From Merdicola sp963557785 (lineage in GTDB: Bacteria; Bacillota; Clostridia; TANB77; CAG-508): 64,000 bases of DNA. The notes under the pieces were generated by a model. The model had not been told where the DNA came from. It saw only the letters and a list, made by a program, of their open reading frames with translations, and made no database searches. The stretch lies in contig CAUWBF010000006.1 in NCBI GenBank assembly GCA_963557785.1, positions 1 to 64,000 of the forward strand. The letters are read 5' to 3'. Positions 37,896 through 46,653 of this stretch are shown here, piece by piece. The stretch's first letter is position 1. Every line of letters starts with the position of its first letter. The position numbers were made by a program, and so were the translations under genes.

Positions 37896-38435
37896 ATGTC
37901 AAGAATAGGAAACGCACCTGTTACAGTTCCAGAAAACGTAGAAATTAAATTAGATGGACAAAAAATTACTGTAAAAGGGCCTAAAGGAACATTAGAGAGA
38001 GAAATTCATAAAAATATGACAGTAACTATAGATAATAATGTTATCAAAGTTACAAGAATAGATGATGAACCATTCAATAGAAGTTTACATGGTTTAACAA
38101 GAACTTTAATAAAAAATATGATTGAAGGAGTAACTAACGAATTTTCAAGAGAATTACAAATAAATGGTGTTGGATACAGAGTACAAAAACAAGGAAATAA
38201 CTTAAACTTAGTATTAGGATATTCACATCCAGTAATTTTCGAAGCTCCTCAAGGAATTACTTTCGACGTTCCAAACCCAAATACAATAATTGTAAGAGGA
38301 ATAGATAAAGAATTAGTTGGTCAAACAGCAGCTGTTATAAGAACAAAGAGACCACCTGAAGTATATAGAGGAAAAGGAATTAAATACGCTGAAGAAGTAA
38401 TCAGACGTAAAGAAGGTAAAGCAGGTAAAAAATAA
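37896..38435 (+). CDS. rplF: 50S ribosomal protein L6
   Basis: 179 residues: SRIGNAPVTVPENVEI, VKGPKGTLEREI and the C-terminal RPPEVYRGKGIKYAEEVIR. L6 lies near the sarcin-ricin loop. AAAGGAGGG upstream. Confidence 0.98.
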   Translation: MSRIGNAPVTVPENVEIKLDGQKITVKGPKGTLEREIHKNMTVTIDNNVIKVTRIDDEPFNRSLHGLTRTLIKNMIEGVTNEFSRELQINGVGYRVQKQGNNLNLVLGYSHPVIFEAPQGITFDVPNPNTIIVRGIDKELVGQTAAVIRTKRPPEVYRGKGIKYAEEVIRRKEGKAGKK

Positions 38436-38478
38436 AATTAAATAAAATGTAAATTAATTTTAGAAAGGAGAGAGACAG

Positions 38479-38838
38479 TTGATTACAAAAACTAATAGAA
38501 AATTAGAAAGAACAAGAAGACATATACGTGTTCGTAGAAAAATCAGTGGTACTGCAGAACGTCCAAGATTATGTGTATACAGAAGCAATAGTAATATATA
38601 TGCACAAATTATAGACGACGTTTCAGGAAAAACTTTAGTATCTGCTTCAACTTTAGATAAAGAAGTAAAAACAAAATATTCTAATAAAGAAGCTGCTAAA
38701 GAAGTAGGAATGTTAATAGCTAAAAGAGCTCAAGAAAAGAACATAAAAATAGTAGTTTATGATAGAGGTGGATATGTATACCACGGAGTTATAAAAGAAT
38801 TAGCTGAAGCTGCAAGAGAAGGCGGATTAGAATTTTAA
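38479..38838 (+). CDS. rplR: 50S ribosomal protein L18
   Basis: 119 residues from a TTG start after AAAGGAGAG. RRHIRVRRKISGTAERPRLC and YDRGGYVYHGVIKELAEAAR. L18 binds 5S rRNA with L5. Confidence 0.97.
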   Translation: MITKTNRKLERTRRHIRVRRKISGTAERPRLCVYRSNSNIYAQIIDDVSGKTLVSASTLDKEVKTKYSNKEAAKEVGMLIAKRAQEKNIKIVVYDRGGYVYHGVIKELAEAAREGGLEF

Positions 38839-38858
38839 AAAAGGAGGAAAAAAGACTG

Positions 38859-39350
38859 ATGCAAGAAGAAAATACAGTTGAATTAAAAGAAAAAGTAGTT
38901 GCTATAAACAGAGTTGCTAAAGTTGTAAAAGGTGGTAGAACTTTTAGATTTAGTGCATTAGTAGTTGTTGGTGACGAAAACGGACACATTGGTGTTGGTA
39001 ATGGTAAAGCTTCAGAAGTTCCAGATGCTATCAAAAAAGCTATTGAAGAAGCTAAAAAGAACTTAGTAGAAGTTCCAATTGTTGGAACAACTATACCACA
39101 TGAATTCATCGGAAAATTCGGAAGTGCTAACGTAATGTTAAAACCAGCTGCAGAAGGATCTGGAGTTATAGCAGGAGGAAGCGTAAGACCTGTTCTAGAA
39201 CTTGCTGGATATAAAGACATAAAAACAAAAGTTATTGGAACAAACAATCCAAGAAACGTAGTTTATGCAACAATAAACGGATTAAAGAACATGAAAACTA
39301 TCGAACAAATAGCTAAAAAAAGAGGAAAAAAAGTTAGCGAAATATTATAA
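38859..39350 (+). CDS. rpsE: 30S ribosomal protein S5
   Basis: 163 residues: INRVAKVVKGGRTFRFSALV, GNGKASEVPDAIKKA and SGVIAGGSVRPVLELAG. S5 secures decoding accuracy at the mRNA entry side. In most bacteria rpmD (L30) follows; here the next gene is rplO after an 80-base gap with no L30-like frame. Confidence 0.98.
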   Translation: MQEENTVELKEKVVAINRVAKVVKGGRTFRFSALVVVGDENGHIGVGNGKASEVPDAIKKAIEEAKKNLVEVPIVGTTIPHEFIGKFGSANVMLKPAAEGSGVIAGGSVRPVLELAGYKDIKTKVIGTNNPRNVVYATINGLKNMKTIEQIAKKRGKKVSEIL

Positions 39351-39430
39351 AATAAATATATAAATAATATAGAAAATTTTATAAAGTTATGATAGTATGT
39401 AAACAAAAAACGAGGAGGTGCAAAACTAAG

Positions 39431-39865
39431 ATGCAATTAGGTGAATTAAAACCAGCAGTTAAAAATACTACTAGAACTAGAGTAGGACGTGGAATAGGAT
39501 CAGGCCTTGGAAAAACTTCTGGAAAAGGACATAAAGGACAAAAAGCAAGATCAGGCGGAGGAGTTAGAAGAGGATTTGAAGGTGGTCAAACACCATTATA
39601 TAGAAGATTACCAAAAAGAGGATTTACTAATATTCATGCTAAGAACTATACAGAAGTAACTTTAACAATGTTAAATAAGAGTGAAGCTACAGAAGTATCT
39701 GCTGAAACATTATTAGCAGAAGGAATAATCGGAAAAATAAATGACGGAATAGTTGTTATTGCTACAGGTAGCTTAGATAAAAAACTAACTGTTAAAGCTA
39801 AGAGATTTACTAAAGCAGCTGCTGAAAAAATAGAAGCAGCAGGAGGAAAGATTGAGGTGATTTAG
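39431..39865 (+). CDS. rplO: 50S ribosomal protein L15
   Basis: 144 residues from ATG 39431, 13 bases after GAGGAGGTG. GRGIGSGLGKTSGKGHKGQK and GFEGGQTPLYRRLPKRGF are diagnostic. The TAG stop abuts the TTG start of secY (TAGTTG), so the two are translationally coupled; the internal GAGGTGA serves as the secY ribosome-binding site. Confidence 0.97.
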   Translation: MQLGELKPAVKNTTRTRVGRGIGSGLGKTSGKGHKGQKARSGGGVRRGFEGGQTPLYRRLPKRGFTNIHAKNYTEVTLTMLNKSEATEVSAETLLAEGIIGKINDGIVVIATGSLDKKLTVKAKRFTKAAAEKIEAAGGKIEVI

Positions 39866-41191
39866 TTGTTTAAAACTATAAAAAATGCATTAAAGACACC
39901 AGAAGTTAGAAAGAGATTATTATATACACTATTATTAATAGTTGTATTTAGATTTGGATGTTTTATTACAGTACCTGGGGTGGATATTTTAAAATTAAAC
40001 CAAGCTATGGGTGAAGCATCTGGATTATCAGGACTTATAGATATTATATCTGGAGGAGCTTTTTCTAGATTTTCTATATTTGCAATGACAATAACACCAT
40101 ATATTACTTCTTCAATTGTTATGCAATTATTAACAATGATTATACCTTCTTTAGAGAGATTAGCAAAAGAGGGTGGAGAAGTAGGAAGACAAAAAATGAG
40201 TAGATATACAAAAATATTAACTGTAGTACTAGCTTTAATAGAAGCTACAGGTTTATATCTATCATACAAAGATCAAATATTTATTAATTCAGAACTATTA
40301 ACAGGAATAGTTGTTATAGCGGGATTAGTAGCAGGAACAGCATTATTAATGTGGCTTGGTGAACAAATCACAGATAAAGGTATTGGAAATGGTATATCAA
40401 TGATTATATTTGTTGGTATAGTATCAAAACTTCCAACTACCGTAAAAACAATAGTATCTTTAATAGCACCAAATTCTGTATTTAGTACTACAGGATTATT
40501 ACAAGCTATAGGAATAGCAATTGGTGCATTAATACTTGTATCTGGAGTTGTATTTGTACAACAAGCAGAAAGAAGAATACCAGTTCAATATGCGAAAAAA
40601 GTAGTGGGAAGAAAGATGGTAGGAGCACAAAATACACATATACCATTAAAATTAGCAATGGCAGGTGTAATGCCTATAATATTCGCTTCATCATTTATGA
40701 CATTCCCAGCAATAATAATTCAAATGTTTGATCAAGATATTGCAAAACATACAGGATTTTGGAATGTTATTTATAACTTTTCATATGCCACATCAACAAC
40801 AAACGTTGATTTAGGTTACTCAATAGCAAATGCTATTGTATACTTATTACTTATTGTTGGATTTACATTTTTCTATACATATGCAACATTTAATCCAGCA
40901 GAAGTTTCAAGCAATATAAAGAAAAATGGTGGTTTCATACCAGGAATAAGAGCTGGAAAACCTACAACAGATTATTTATCATCTGTTATAACTAAACTTA
41001 CATGGTTTGGAGGACTTTTCCTTGCATTAATAGCTATTATACCAATGTTTATGAGATTTTTACCATCAACTTTAAGTAGTTTTGCTTTTGGAGGAACATC
41101 TATACTTATAGTAGTTGGTGTTGCACTAGAAACAGTACAACAACTAGAATCACAATTAGTAATGAGACATTACAAGGGATTCTTAGAATAA
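39866..41191 (+). CDS. secY: Preprotein translocase subunit SecY
   Basis: 441 residues, ten membrane segments. VFRFGCFITVPGVD, the plug and TM2 region, GIGNGISMIIF, and RAGKPTTDYLSS in the cytoplasmic loop that contacts SecA and ribosomes. It forms the protein-conducting channel with SecE (1127) and SecG (63870), both in this window. Start is TTG. Confidence 0.97.
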   Translation: MFKTIKNALKTPEVRKRLLYTLLLIVVFRFGCFITVPGVDILKLNQAMGEASGLSGLIDIISGGAFSRFSIFAMTITPYITSSIVMQLLTMIIPSLERLAKEGGEVGRQKMSRYTKILTVVLALIEATGLYLSYKDQIFINSELLTGIVVIAGLVAGTALLMWLGEQITDKGIGNGISMIIFVGIVSKLPTTVKTIVSLIAPNSVFSTTGLLQAIGIAIGALILVSGVVFVQQAERRIPVQYAKKVVGRKMVGAQNTHIPLKLAMAGVMPIIFASSFMTFPAIIIQMFDQDIAKHTGFWNVIYNFSYATSTTNVDLGYSIANAIVYLLLIVGFTFFYTYATFNPAEVSSNIKKNGGFIPGIRAGKPTTDYLSSVITKLTWFGGLFLALIAIIPMFMRFLPSTLSSFAFGGTSILIVVGVALETVQQLESQLVMRHYKGFLE

Positions 41192-41204
41192 ATAAAACAT
41201 ATTT

Positions 41205-41303
41205 AGGGGTGCGACTTTAAGTCGTACCCTATAACGTGTTTATAAAAACTATTTTGATTCATATAGTTTTTTAAAAATATATTATGATATCTAATATATT
41301 TTT
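41205..41303 (+). ncRNA. Hairpin-rich region between secY and adk
   Basis: Three consecutive hairpins: GGGTGCGAC (41207-41215) with GTCGTACCC (41221-41229); AAAACTAT (41245-41252) with ATAGTTTT (41263-41270) followed by T; AAAAATATATTA (41273-41284) with TAATATATTTTT (41292-41303). The second resembles an intrinsic terminator. The region may end the spc transcript in part, or lead a new transcript beginning with adk. Confidence 0.5.
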
Positions 41304-41349
41304 AAAAGATTAGTATTAATCTTTGATTTTATTTTGAGGAGTGAATATT

Positions 41350-42027
41350 ATGAATATTATAATGTTAGGCGCACAAGGTACAGGAAAAGGTACTTTAGCA
41401 GGATTTTTAGTTGAAAAGTTAGGAATTCCACAAATATCAACAGGAGATATTTTTAGAAAAAATATTAAAGAACAAACAGAATTAGGAATAGAAGCTAACA
41501 AATATATTGCAAAAGGAATGTTAGTACCAGATGAAATCACAGTACCTATGGTGGAAAATAGATTAGCACAAGATGATGCAAAAAATGGAGCTATTTTAGA
41601 TGGTTTTCCAAGAACAAAAGCTCAAGCAGAAAAACTTGATGAAATATTAGCTAAAAAAGGTAAAAAGATAGATTTAGTAATAAATCTAGTTACACCTAGA
41701 GAAGAAATTATTACAAGAATAACAAATAGAAGAGTATGTTCAAACCAAGAATGTAAAGCAACATATAATTTAACCATGCATCCACCAGTAAAAGAAGGAA
41801 TATGTGATAAATGTGGTGCATCTTTAATTCAGAGAGAGGATGATAGTGACGAACAATCTATCAAAAATAGATTAGATATATATGATAGAGAAACAAGTCC
41901 ATTAGTAGAATATTATACAAATAAAGGAATAGTTTCTACACAAGAAATCAGCGAAAGAATTAACAGATATGCTAAAGAAGCATCAGAAGATGTGTTAAAA
42001 TATATAGAAGAAAATAATATAAAATAA
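41350..42027 (+). CDS. adk: Adenylate kinase
   Basis: 225 residues. The P-loop is GAQGTGKGT (usually GAGKGT or GPPGAGKGT); STGDIFRKNI, DGFPRTKAQAEKLD and a zinc-type LID with CSNQEC and CDKCG. It interconverts ATP, AMP and ADP. The ATG at 41350 follows GAGGAGTG. The secY-adk-map order is the standard Gram-positive order. Confidence 0.97.
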   Translation: MNIIMLGAQGTGKGTLAGFLVEKLGIPQISTGDIFRKNIKEQTELGIEANKYIAKGMLVPDEITVPMVENRLAQDDAKNGAILDGFPRTKAQAEKLDEILAKKGKKIDLVINLVTPREEIITRITNRRVCSNQECKATYNLTMHPPVKEGICDKCGASLIQREDDSDEQSIKNRLDIYDRETSPLVEYYTNKGIVSTQEISERINRYAKEASEDVLKYIEENNIK

Positions 42028-42052
42028 AAGATTTAATAAGGAGATTTTTAAA

Positions 42053-42823
42053 TTGATATATATAAAATCAAAGAAAGAAATTGAATTAATGGAAGAAGCT
42101 TGTAGAGTTGCAGCATTAGCACAAAAAGCAGTAGAAGAGGCAATAAGGCCAGGAATATCAACACTTGAATTAGATAGAATAGCTGAAGAAACAATGAGAA
42201 GAAATGGAGCAATACCGGCAGAAAAAGGATATCCAAGTGGAATTAAAGGAGTGCCAGATTTTCCAGGTAGTATATGCAGTTCAGTAAATGATGTAGTAAT
42301 TCATGGAATACCATCTTCTAGAGAAATAATAAAAGATGGTGATATTGTTAGTGTAGATTTAGTTGCCTATAAAAATGGATTCAATGGTGACTGTGCAAGA
42401 ACATATATGGTAGGAAATGTTGATAAAGAAACAAAAAGATTAATTGAAGTAACAACACAAGCTTTCTTTGAAGGAATAAAATATGCTAAAAAAGGTAATA
42501 GATTGGGAGATATTTGCCATGCAATAGGGGAATACGTAGAAAAAAATGGATTTTCGGTTGTAAGAGAATTCCAAGGTCATGGAATAGGTAGAGAAATGCA
42601 TGAAGATCCAGGTATTCCAAACTTTGGAAAAGCAGGAAGAGGAGTAAGACTTGAACCTGGTATGACTCTAGCGATTGAACCTATGGTAATAGCTGGAAAA
42701 CCAGATATTTTAGAGCTAGATGATGGCTGGGGAATTATATCAGAAGATGGTACAAATGCAGCACATTATGAAAATACAATTTTAATTACAGAAAAAGAAC
42801 CAAAAATATTGACATTACTATAA
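42053..42823 (+). CDS. map: Type I methionine aminopeptidase
   Basis: 256 residues from a TTG start after AAGGAG. FPGSICSSVNDVVIHGIP holds the conserved His; the five metal ligands fall in VDLVAYKNGFNGDCA, QGHGIGREMHEDPG, LAIEPM and AHYENTILI. It removes the initiator methionine. It lies between adk and infA. Confidence 0.97.
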   Translation: MIYIKSKKEIELMEEACRVAALAQKAVEEAIRPGISTLELDRIAEETMRRNGAIPAEKGYPSGIKGVPDFPGSICSSVNDVVIHGIPSSREIIKDGDIVSVDLVAYKNGFNGDCARTYMVGNVDKETKRLIEVTTQAFFEGIKYAKKGNRLGDICHAIGEYVEKNGFSVVREFQGHGIGREMHEDPGIPNFGKAGRGVRLEPGMTLAIEPMVIAGKPDILELDDGWGIISEDGTNAAHYENTILITEKEPKILTLL

Positions 42824-42850
42824 TTTTGTTATATACTATATAAGCTAATT

Positions 42851-42877
42851 GTAGATTTTGGTAAACCAATAATCTAC
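42851..42877 (+). ncRNA. Hairpin before infA
   Basis: GTAGATT (42851-42857) pairs with AATCTAC (42871-42877) and TTGG with CCAA inside, loop TAAA, one bulged T. It ends about 14 bases before the GGGAGGG of infA, so it may affect its translation or stabilise the mRNA end. Confidence 0.4.
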
Positions 42878-42902
42878 CAAAAATATTCGGGAGGGAATAA
42901 AA

Positions 42903-43121
42903 TTGGCAAAAGAAGATATTATTGAAGTAGAAGGTACAGTCGTAGAAACTTTACCAAATACAAATTTTAAAGTAGAACTTGAAAATGGACATCAAATACT
43001 TGCTCATATTTCAGGAAAACTAAGAATGAATTATATAAAGATTTTACCAGGTGATAAAGTAAAAGTAGAACTTTCTCCATATGATTTAACAAGAGGAAGA
43101 ATTACTTGGAGAGCAAAATAA
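42903..43121 (+). CDS. infA: Translation initiation factor IF-1
   Basis: 72 residues, exact family length, TTG start after GGGAGGG. EDIIEVEGTVVETLPNTNFK, LAHISGKLRMNYIKILPGD and LTRGRITWRAK are the IF-1 signature (S1/OB fold). Binds the A site during initiation. Confidence 0.98.
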   Translation: MAKEDIIEVEGTVVETLPNTNFKVELENGHQILAHISGKLRMNYIKILPGDKVKVELSPYDLTRGRITWRAK

Positions 43122-43172
43122 TTATCTAGTAAATTATATATATGATTAAAAATCATAGGAGGTGTAATAGAA

Positions 43173-43286
43173 ATGAAAGTAAGACCATCAGTAAAACCAA
43201 TTTGCCCAAAATGCAAAGTAATAAAAAGAAAAGGTGTTATTAGAGTTATATGTGAAAACCCTAAACACAAACAAAGACAAGGATAA
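43173..43286 (+). CDS. rpmJ: 50S ribosomal protein L36
   Basis: 37 codons: MKVRPSVKPICPKCKVIKRK, then GVIRVICENPKHKQRQG. The Cys11, Cys14, Cys27 and His32 zinc ligands are present. AGGAGGTG lies 9 bases before the ATG. Standard position between infA and rpsM. Confidence 0.97.
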   Translation: MKVRPSVKPICPKCKVIKRKGVIRVICENPKHKQRQG

Positions 43287-43304
43287 TTATATACCTTAGT
43301 TATT

Positions 43305-43433
43305 AACACAAATTTGGTAGCGGCTGGGAAAGTATTAAACTTTCTTTATCGGATTTGTGTTTATATATATGTCTATATGAGATTAAAGGCTTCTGTAAAC
43401 GGGAGAACATTTCCCTTTAAAATCTATATGGAC
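43305..43433 (+). ncRNA. Candidate two-domain leader RNA before rpsM
   Basis: Domain 1: AACACAAAT (43305-43313) pairs perfectly with ATTTGTGTT (43353-43361), inner hairpin GAAAGT (43328-43333) with ACTTTC (43339-43344). Domain 2: GTCTATAT (43371-43378) with ATATGGAC (43426-43433), then AGATT with AATCT and AAAGG with CCTTT, enclosing a 24-base purine-rich loop. It lies 32 bases before the ribosome-binding site of rpsM, in an operon that includes rpsD (S4). Confidence 0.6.
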
Positions 43434-43482
43434 AAACAATAAATAAACAAACAGTAAATAAAATTTGGAGGTGCTAAAATTT

Positions 43483-43854
43483 ATGGCTCGTATATCAGGA
43501 GTAGATTTACCTAGAGAAAAAAGAGTTGAGATAGGATTAACATATATTTATGGTATAGGATTAACTACATCTCAAAAACTATTAAAAGATGCTGGAGTTA
43601 ATCCAGATACTAGAGTAAAAGATTTAACAGAAGACCAAGTACAAGCAATTAGAAAAGCTATAGAATCAAATCATTTAATACTTGAAGGTGATTTAAGAAG
43701 AGAAGTTGCTTTAAATATTAAAAGATTAACAGAAATCGGATGCTATAGAGGATTAAGACATAGAAGAGGTTTACCAGTTAGAGGACAAAGAACAAAAACT
43801 AATGCTCGTACAAGAAAAGGTCCTAGAAAATTAGTAAGCAAGAGCAAAAAATAA
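43483..43854 (+). CDS. rpsM: 30S ribosomal protein S13
   Basis: 123 residues: RISGVDLPREKRVEIGLTYI and GCYRGLRHRRGLPVRGQRTK. S13 forms bridges to the large subunit. The ATG at 43483 follows GGAGGTGC; the in-frame extension to 43465 lies over that site. Confidence 0.98.
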   Translation: MARISGVDLPREKRVEIGLTYIYGIGLTTSQKLLKDAGVNPDTRVKDLTEDQVQAIRKAIESNHLILEGDLRREVALNIKRLTEIGCYRGLRHRRGLPVRGQRTKTNARTRKGPRKLVSKSKK

Positions 43855-43875
43855 TAAAGGGAGGTAAGCTTGGAA

Positions 43876-44274
43876 ATGGCTAAAAATGTAACAAAGAAAA
43901 CAACAACTAGAAGAAGAGATAGAAAAAACATTGATAAAGGAGCTGCTCATATTCATTCTAGTTTCAATAATACTATAGTTACAATAACAGACGTTAATGG
44001 AAACGTTATTTCTTGGGCAAGTGCTGGAGAATTAGGATTCAAAGGTTCTAGAAAGAGCACACCATTCGCAGCAGGTGAAGCTGCAACAACAGCAGCTAAA
44101 GTTGCTATGGAACATGGTTTAAAAACAGTAGAAGTATATGTTAAAGGACCAGGTTCAGGACGTGAAGCTGCAATAAGATCACTTCAAACAACAGGTCTAG
44201 AAATAAGCAGTATAAAAGACGTAACACCAATACCACACAATGGTTGTAGACCACCAAAAAGAAGAAGAGTATAG
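43876..44274 (+). CDS. rpsK: 30S ribosomal protein S11
   Basis: 132 residues from ATG 43876. AHIHSSFNNTIVTITDVNGN, SWASAGELGFKGSRKSTPFA and the end NGCRPPKRRRV. A TTG at 43870, closer to GGGAGG, could add two residues. S11 shapes the platform near the E site. Confidence 0.97.
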   Translation: MAKNVTKKTTTRRRDRKNIDKGAAHIHSSFNNTIVTITDVNGNVISWASAGELGFKGSRKSTPFAAGEAATTAAKVAMEHGLKTVEVYVKGPGSGREAAIRSLQTTGLEISSIKDVTPIPHNGCRPPKRRRV

Positions 44275-44348
44275 TATATATAAAATAAATTTAAATTAAG
44301 AAGGAATTTTATTCCTGTACATATAGAAAGAAGAGGTGTAAGAGACAA

Positions 44349-44975
44349 ATGGCAAGATATAAAGATGAACAATGCCGTATATGCCGTAGAGAAGGTCAAA
44401 AGCTATTCTTAAAAGGTGCTAGATGTTATTCTGATAAGTGTAGTGTTGCTAGAAGAAACTATGGACCAGGAGATCATGGTCAAAAGAAATCTAAACTTTC
44501 TGAATACGGTACACAATTAAGAGAAAAACAAAAAACTAAGTCATTCTATGGAGTTGGAGAAAAACAATTTAGAAAATATTTTGAAATGGCTTCAAACAAA
44601 AAAGGAATTACAGGTGAAAACCTATTACAAATATTAGAAAGCAGATTAGATAATGTAGTATATAGATTAGGATTTGGTTCTTCAAGAGCTCAAGCTAGAC
44701 AACTTGTAAACCATGCACAATTTGATGTAAATGGTAAAAAAGTTGATATACCATCATACTTAGTAAAACCAGGAGATGTTATAACTGTAAGAGAAATCAA
44801 AAAAGACAATAAAACTATCAAAGAAAACATTGAAGCTAATGCTGCAAGACCAGTACCAGAATGGTTAGAAAGAAACTTCGAAAATCTAAGTGGTAAAGTT
44901 GTAAGATTAGCAACTAGAGAAGAAATAGATTTACCAGTAGAAGAGCATTTAATAGTAGAGCTTTACTCAAAATAA
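44349..44975 (+). CDS. rpsD: 30S ribosomal protein S4, zinc type
   Basis: 208 residues. N-terminal CRICRR and CYSDKC give a four-Cys zinc site; NYGPGDHGQ and the S4 RNA-binding domain SRLDNVVYRLGFGSSRAQAR follow. S4 starts 30S assembly and autoregulates its operon in several bacteria. Being in the alpha operon, it is the leading candidate ligand for the leader before rpsM. Confidence 0.97.
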   Translation: MARYKDEQCRICRREGQKLFLKGARCYSDKCSVARRNYGPGDHGQKKSKLSEYGTQLREKQKTKSFYGVGEKQFRKYFEMASNKKGITGENLLQILESRLDNVVYRLGFGSSRAQARQLVNHAQFDVNGKKVDIPSYLVKPGDVITVREIKKDNKTIKENIEANAARPVPEWLERNFENLSGKVVRLATREEIDLPVEEHLIVELYSK

Positions 44976-45041
44976 TAGATGTTTTTAGAGTATTAAATAT
45001 TTTAAAGTTGCTACTAATGCAACCCTATTAGGAGGTAAAAG

Positions 45042-45986
45042 ATGATAGAATTTGAAAAACCAAATATTGAATGCTTAGAAATAGATGAAACAAGAAATTA
45101 TGCTAAATTTGTTTGCGAACCATTAGAAAGAGGTTATGGAGTAACAATAGGAAATTCTTTAAGAAGAATACTATTATCATCATTACCAGGTGCCGCAATA
45201 ACAAGTATAAAAATAGATGGTGTTTTACATGAATTTTCTACAATACCAAATGTTGTAGAAGATGTTCCAGAACTAATTGTTAACTTAAAAGGTGTTCGTC
45301 TAAAAATGGACGGAATAGAAGAAAAAGTAATAAGAATAGATGCTGGAGAGGGTGAAGTAACAGCAGGAGATATTATAACAGATGGTACAGTAGAAGTATT
45401 AAATAAAGATTTACATATTGCTACTGTAGCAGAAGGTGGTCATTTAAAAATAGAAATGACTGTAGATAAAGGAAGAGGTTATAATACTGCTGAAAATAAT
45501 AAAAAACCAAACCAAGATATATCAGTTCTTCCAATAGATTCTATATATACACCAGTTAAAAAAGTTAACTATACAGTAGAAAATACTAGAGTTGGACAAA
45601 TGGTTGATTATGATAAATTAATAATAGAAGTATGGACAGATGGAAGTTTAAAACCATATGAAGCTTTAAGCTTAGCAGCTAAAGTTATGACTGGACACTT
45701 AGAATTATTTATAGACTTATCAGAAACAACTAAAAATACTCAAGTAATGGTAGAAAAAGAAGAATCTAAGAAAGAAAAAGTATTAGAGATGTCAATAGAA
45801 GATTTAGAATTATCAGTTCGTTCATTTAACTGTTTAAAAAGAGCTTCTATTGCAACAGTAGAAGATTTAATTAGTAAATCAGAATCAGATATGATGAAAG
45901 TAAGAAACTTAGGAAAGAAATCATTAGATGAAGTAACAGAAAAATTACATTCATTAGGATTAGATTTTGCTCCTGAAGAAGACTAG
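45042..45986 (+). CDS. rpoA: RNA polymerase subunit alpha
   Basis: 314 residues. N-terminal dimerisation domain with ERGYGVTIGNSLRRILLSSL and PGAAITSIKIDGVLHEF; C-terminal domain from about 245 with LELSVRSFNCLKRASI and VRNLGKKSLDEV, which binds UP elements and activators. AGGAGGT before the ATG. Confidence 0.98.
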   Translation: MIEFEKPNIECLEIDETRNYAKFVCEPLERGYGVTIGNSLRRILLSSLPGAAITSIKIDGVLHEFSTIPNVVEDVPELIVNLKGVRLKMDGIEEKVIRIDAGEGEVTAGDIITDGTVEVLNKDLHIATVAEGGHLKIEMTVDKGRGYNTAENNKKPNQDISVLPIDSIYTPVKKVNYTVENTRVGQMVDYDKLIIEVWTDGSLKPYEALSLAAKVMTGHLELFIDLSETTKNTQVMVEKEESKKEKVLEMSIEDLELSVRSFNCLKRASIATVEDLISKSESDMMKVRNLGKKSLDEVTEKLHSLGLDFAPEED

Positions 45987-46024
45987 AGAAAGTCCATAAT
46001 ATAGAGAAGAAAGGTGTGAAAAAA

Positions 46025-46555
46025 TTGGCAAGAAATAGAAAGTTAGGAAAAACAACTGCACAAAGAAATGCTATGTTAAGAACACAAGTAACTGATTTAT
46101 TATTACATGGAAGAATAACAACAACAGAAGCAAGAGCTAAAGAAGTAAAAGCTATAGCTGATAGTATAGTTGCATTAGCAATAAGAGAAAAAGACAATTT
46201 CGAAACTGTAGATGTAAAAGTTGTTAGAGCTAAATTAGATAATAATGGAAACAAAGTTACTGAATTAGTAAAAAGCAAAAATGGTAAAGAATATTTAAAA
46301 GTTGTTAAGGAAGAAGTAACTGAAAAAAGACAAAAAGACATGCCATCAAGATTAAATGCAAGAAGAGCAATAATGAACAAAATAAACAAAGTTAAAGGTT
46401 CAGATGGAAAAAATATAGATTTAACAGCTAAATTATTTGGAGAAATAGCAGAAAAATATACTTCAGCTGGTAATGTTGGAGGATATACAAGAATAGTTAA
46501 AGCAGGACCAAGAAAAGGTGATGCTGCAGAGATGGCTATATTAGAATTAATCTAA
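46025..46555 (+). CDS. rplQ: 50S ribosomal protein L17 with internal insertion
   Basis: 176 residues from TTG 46025 (reads MARNRKLGKTTAQRNAMLRT, the usual start); a GTG at 46016 is the alternative. Family length is often 115-130. The extra residues lie between about 65 and 115 (rich in Lys, Val, Glu), before the conserved AKLFGEIAEKY, GGYTRIVKAGPRKGDAAEMA. Last gene of the cluster, followed by a terminator. Confidence 0.96.
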   Translation: MARNRKLGKTTAQRNAMLRTQVTDLLLHGRITTTEARAKEVKAIADSIVALAIREKDNFETVDVKVVRAKLDNNGNKVTELVKSKNGKEYLKVVKEEVTEKRQKDMPSRLNARRAIMNKINKVKGSDGKNIDLTAKLFGEIAEKYTSAGNVGGYTRIVKAGPRKGDAAEMAILELI

Positions 46556-46570
46556 TTTTAATAAAATAAA

Positions 46571-46601
46571 GAAGACACAGTAATAACTGTGTTTTTTTTA
46601 T
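46571..46601 (+). terminator. Terminator of the ribosomal cluster
   Basis: ACACAGT, loop AATA, ACTGTGT, then eight T. It follows rplQ by 16 bases. Confidence 0.9.
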
Positions 46602-46653
46602 TTTATAAAGAGTATTTTCTAAGAATTAGTAAATAATATTTTTAGGTGATTAT

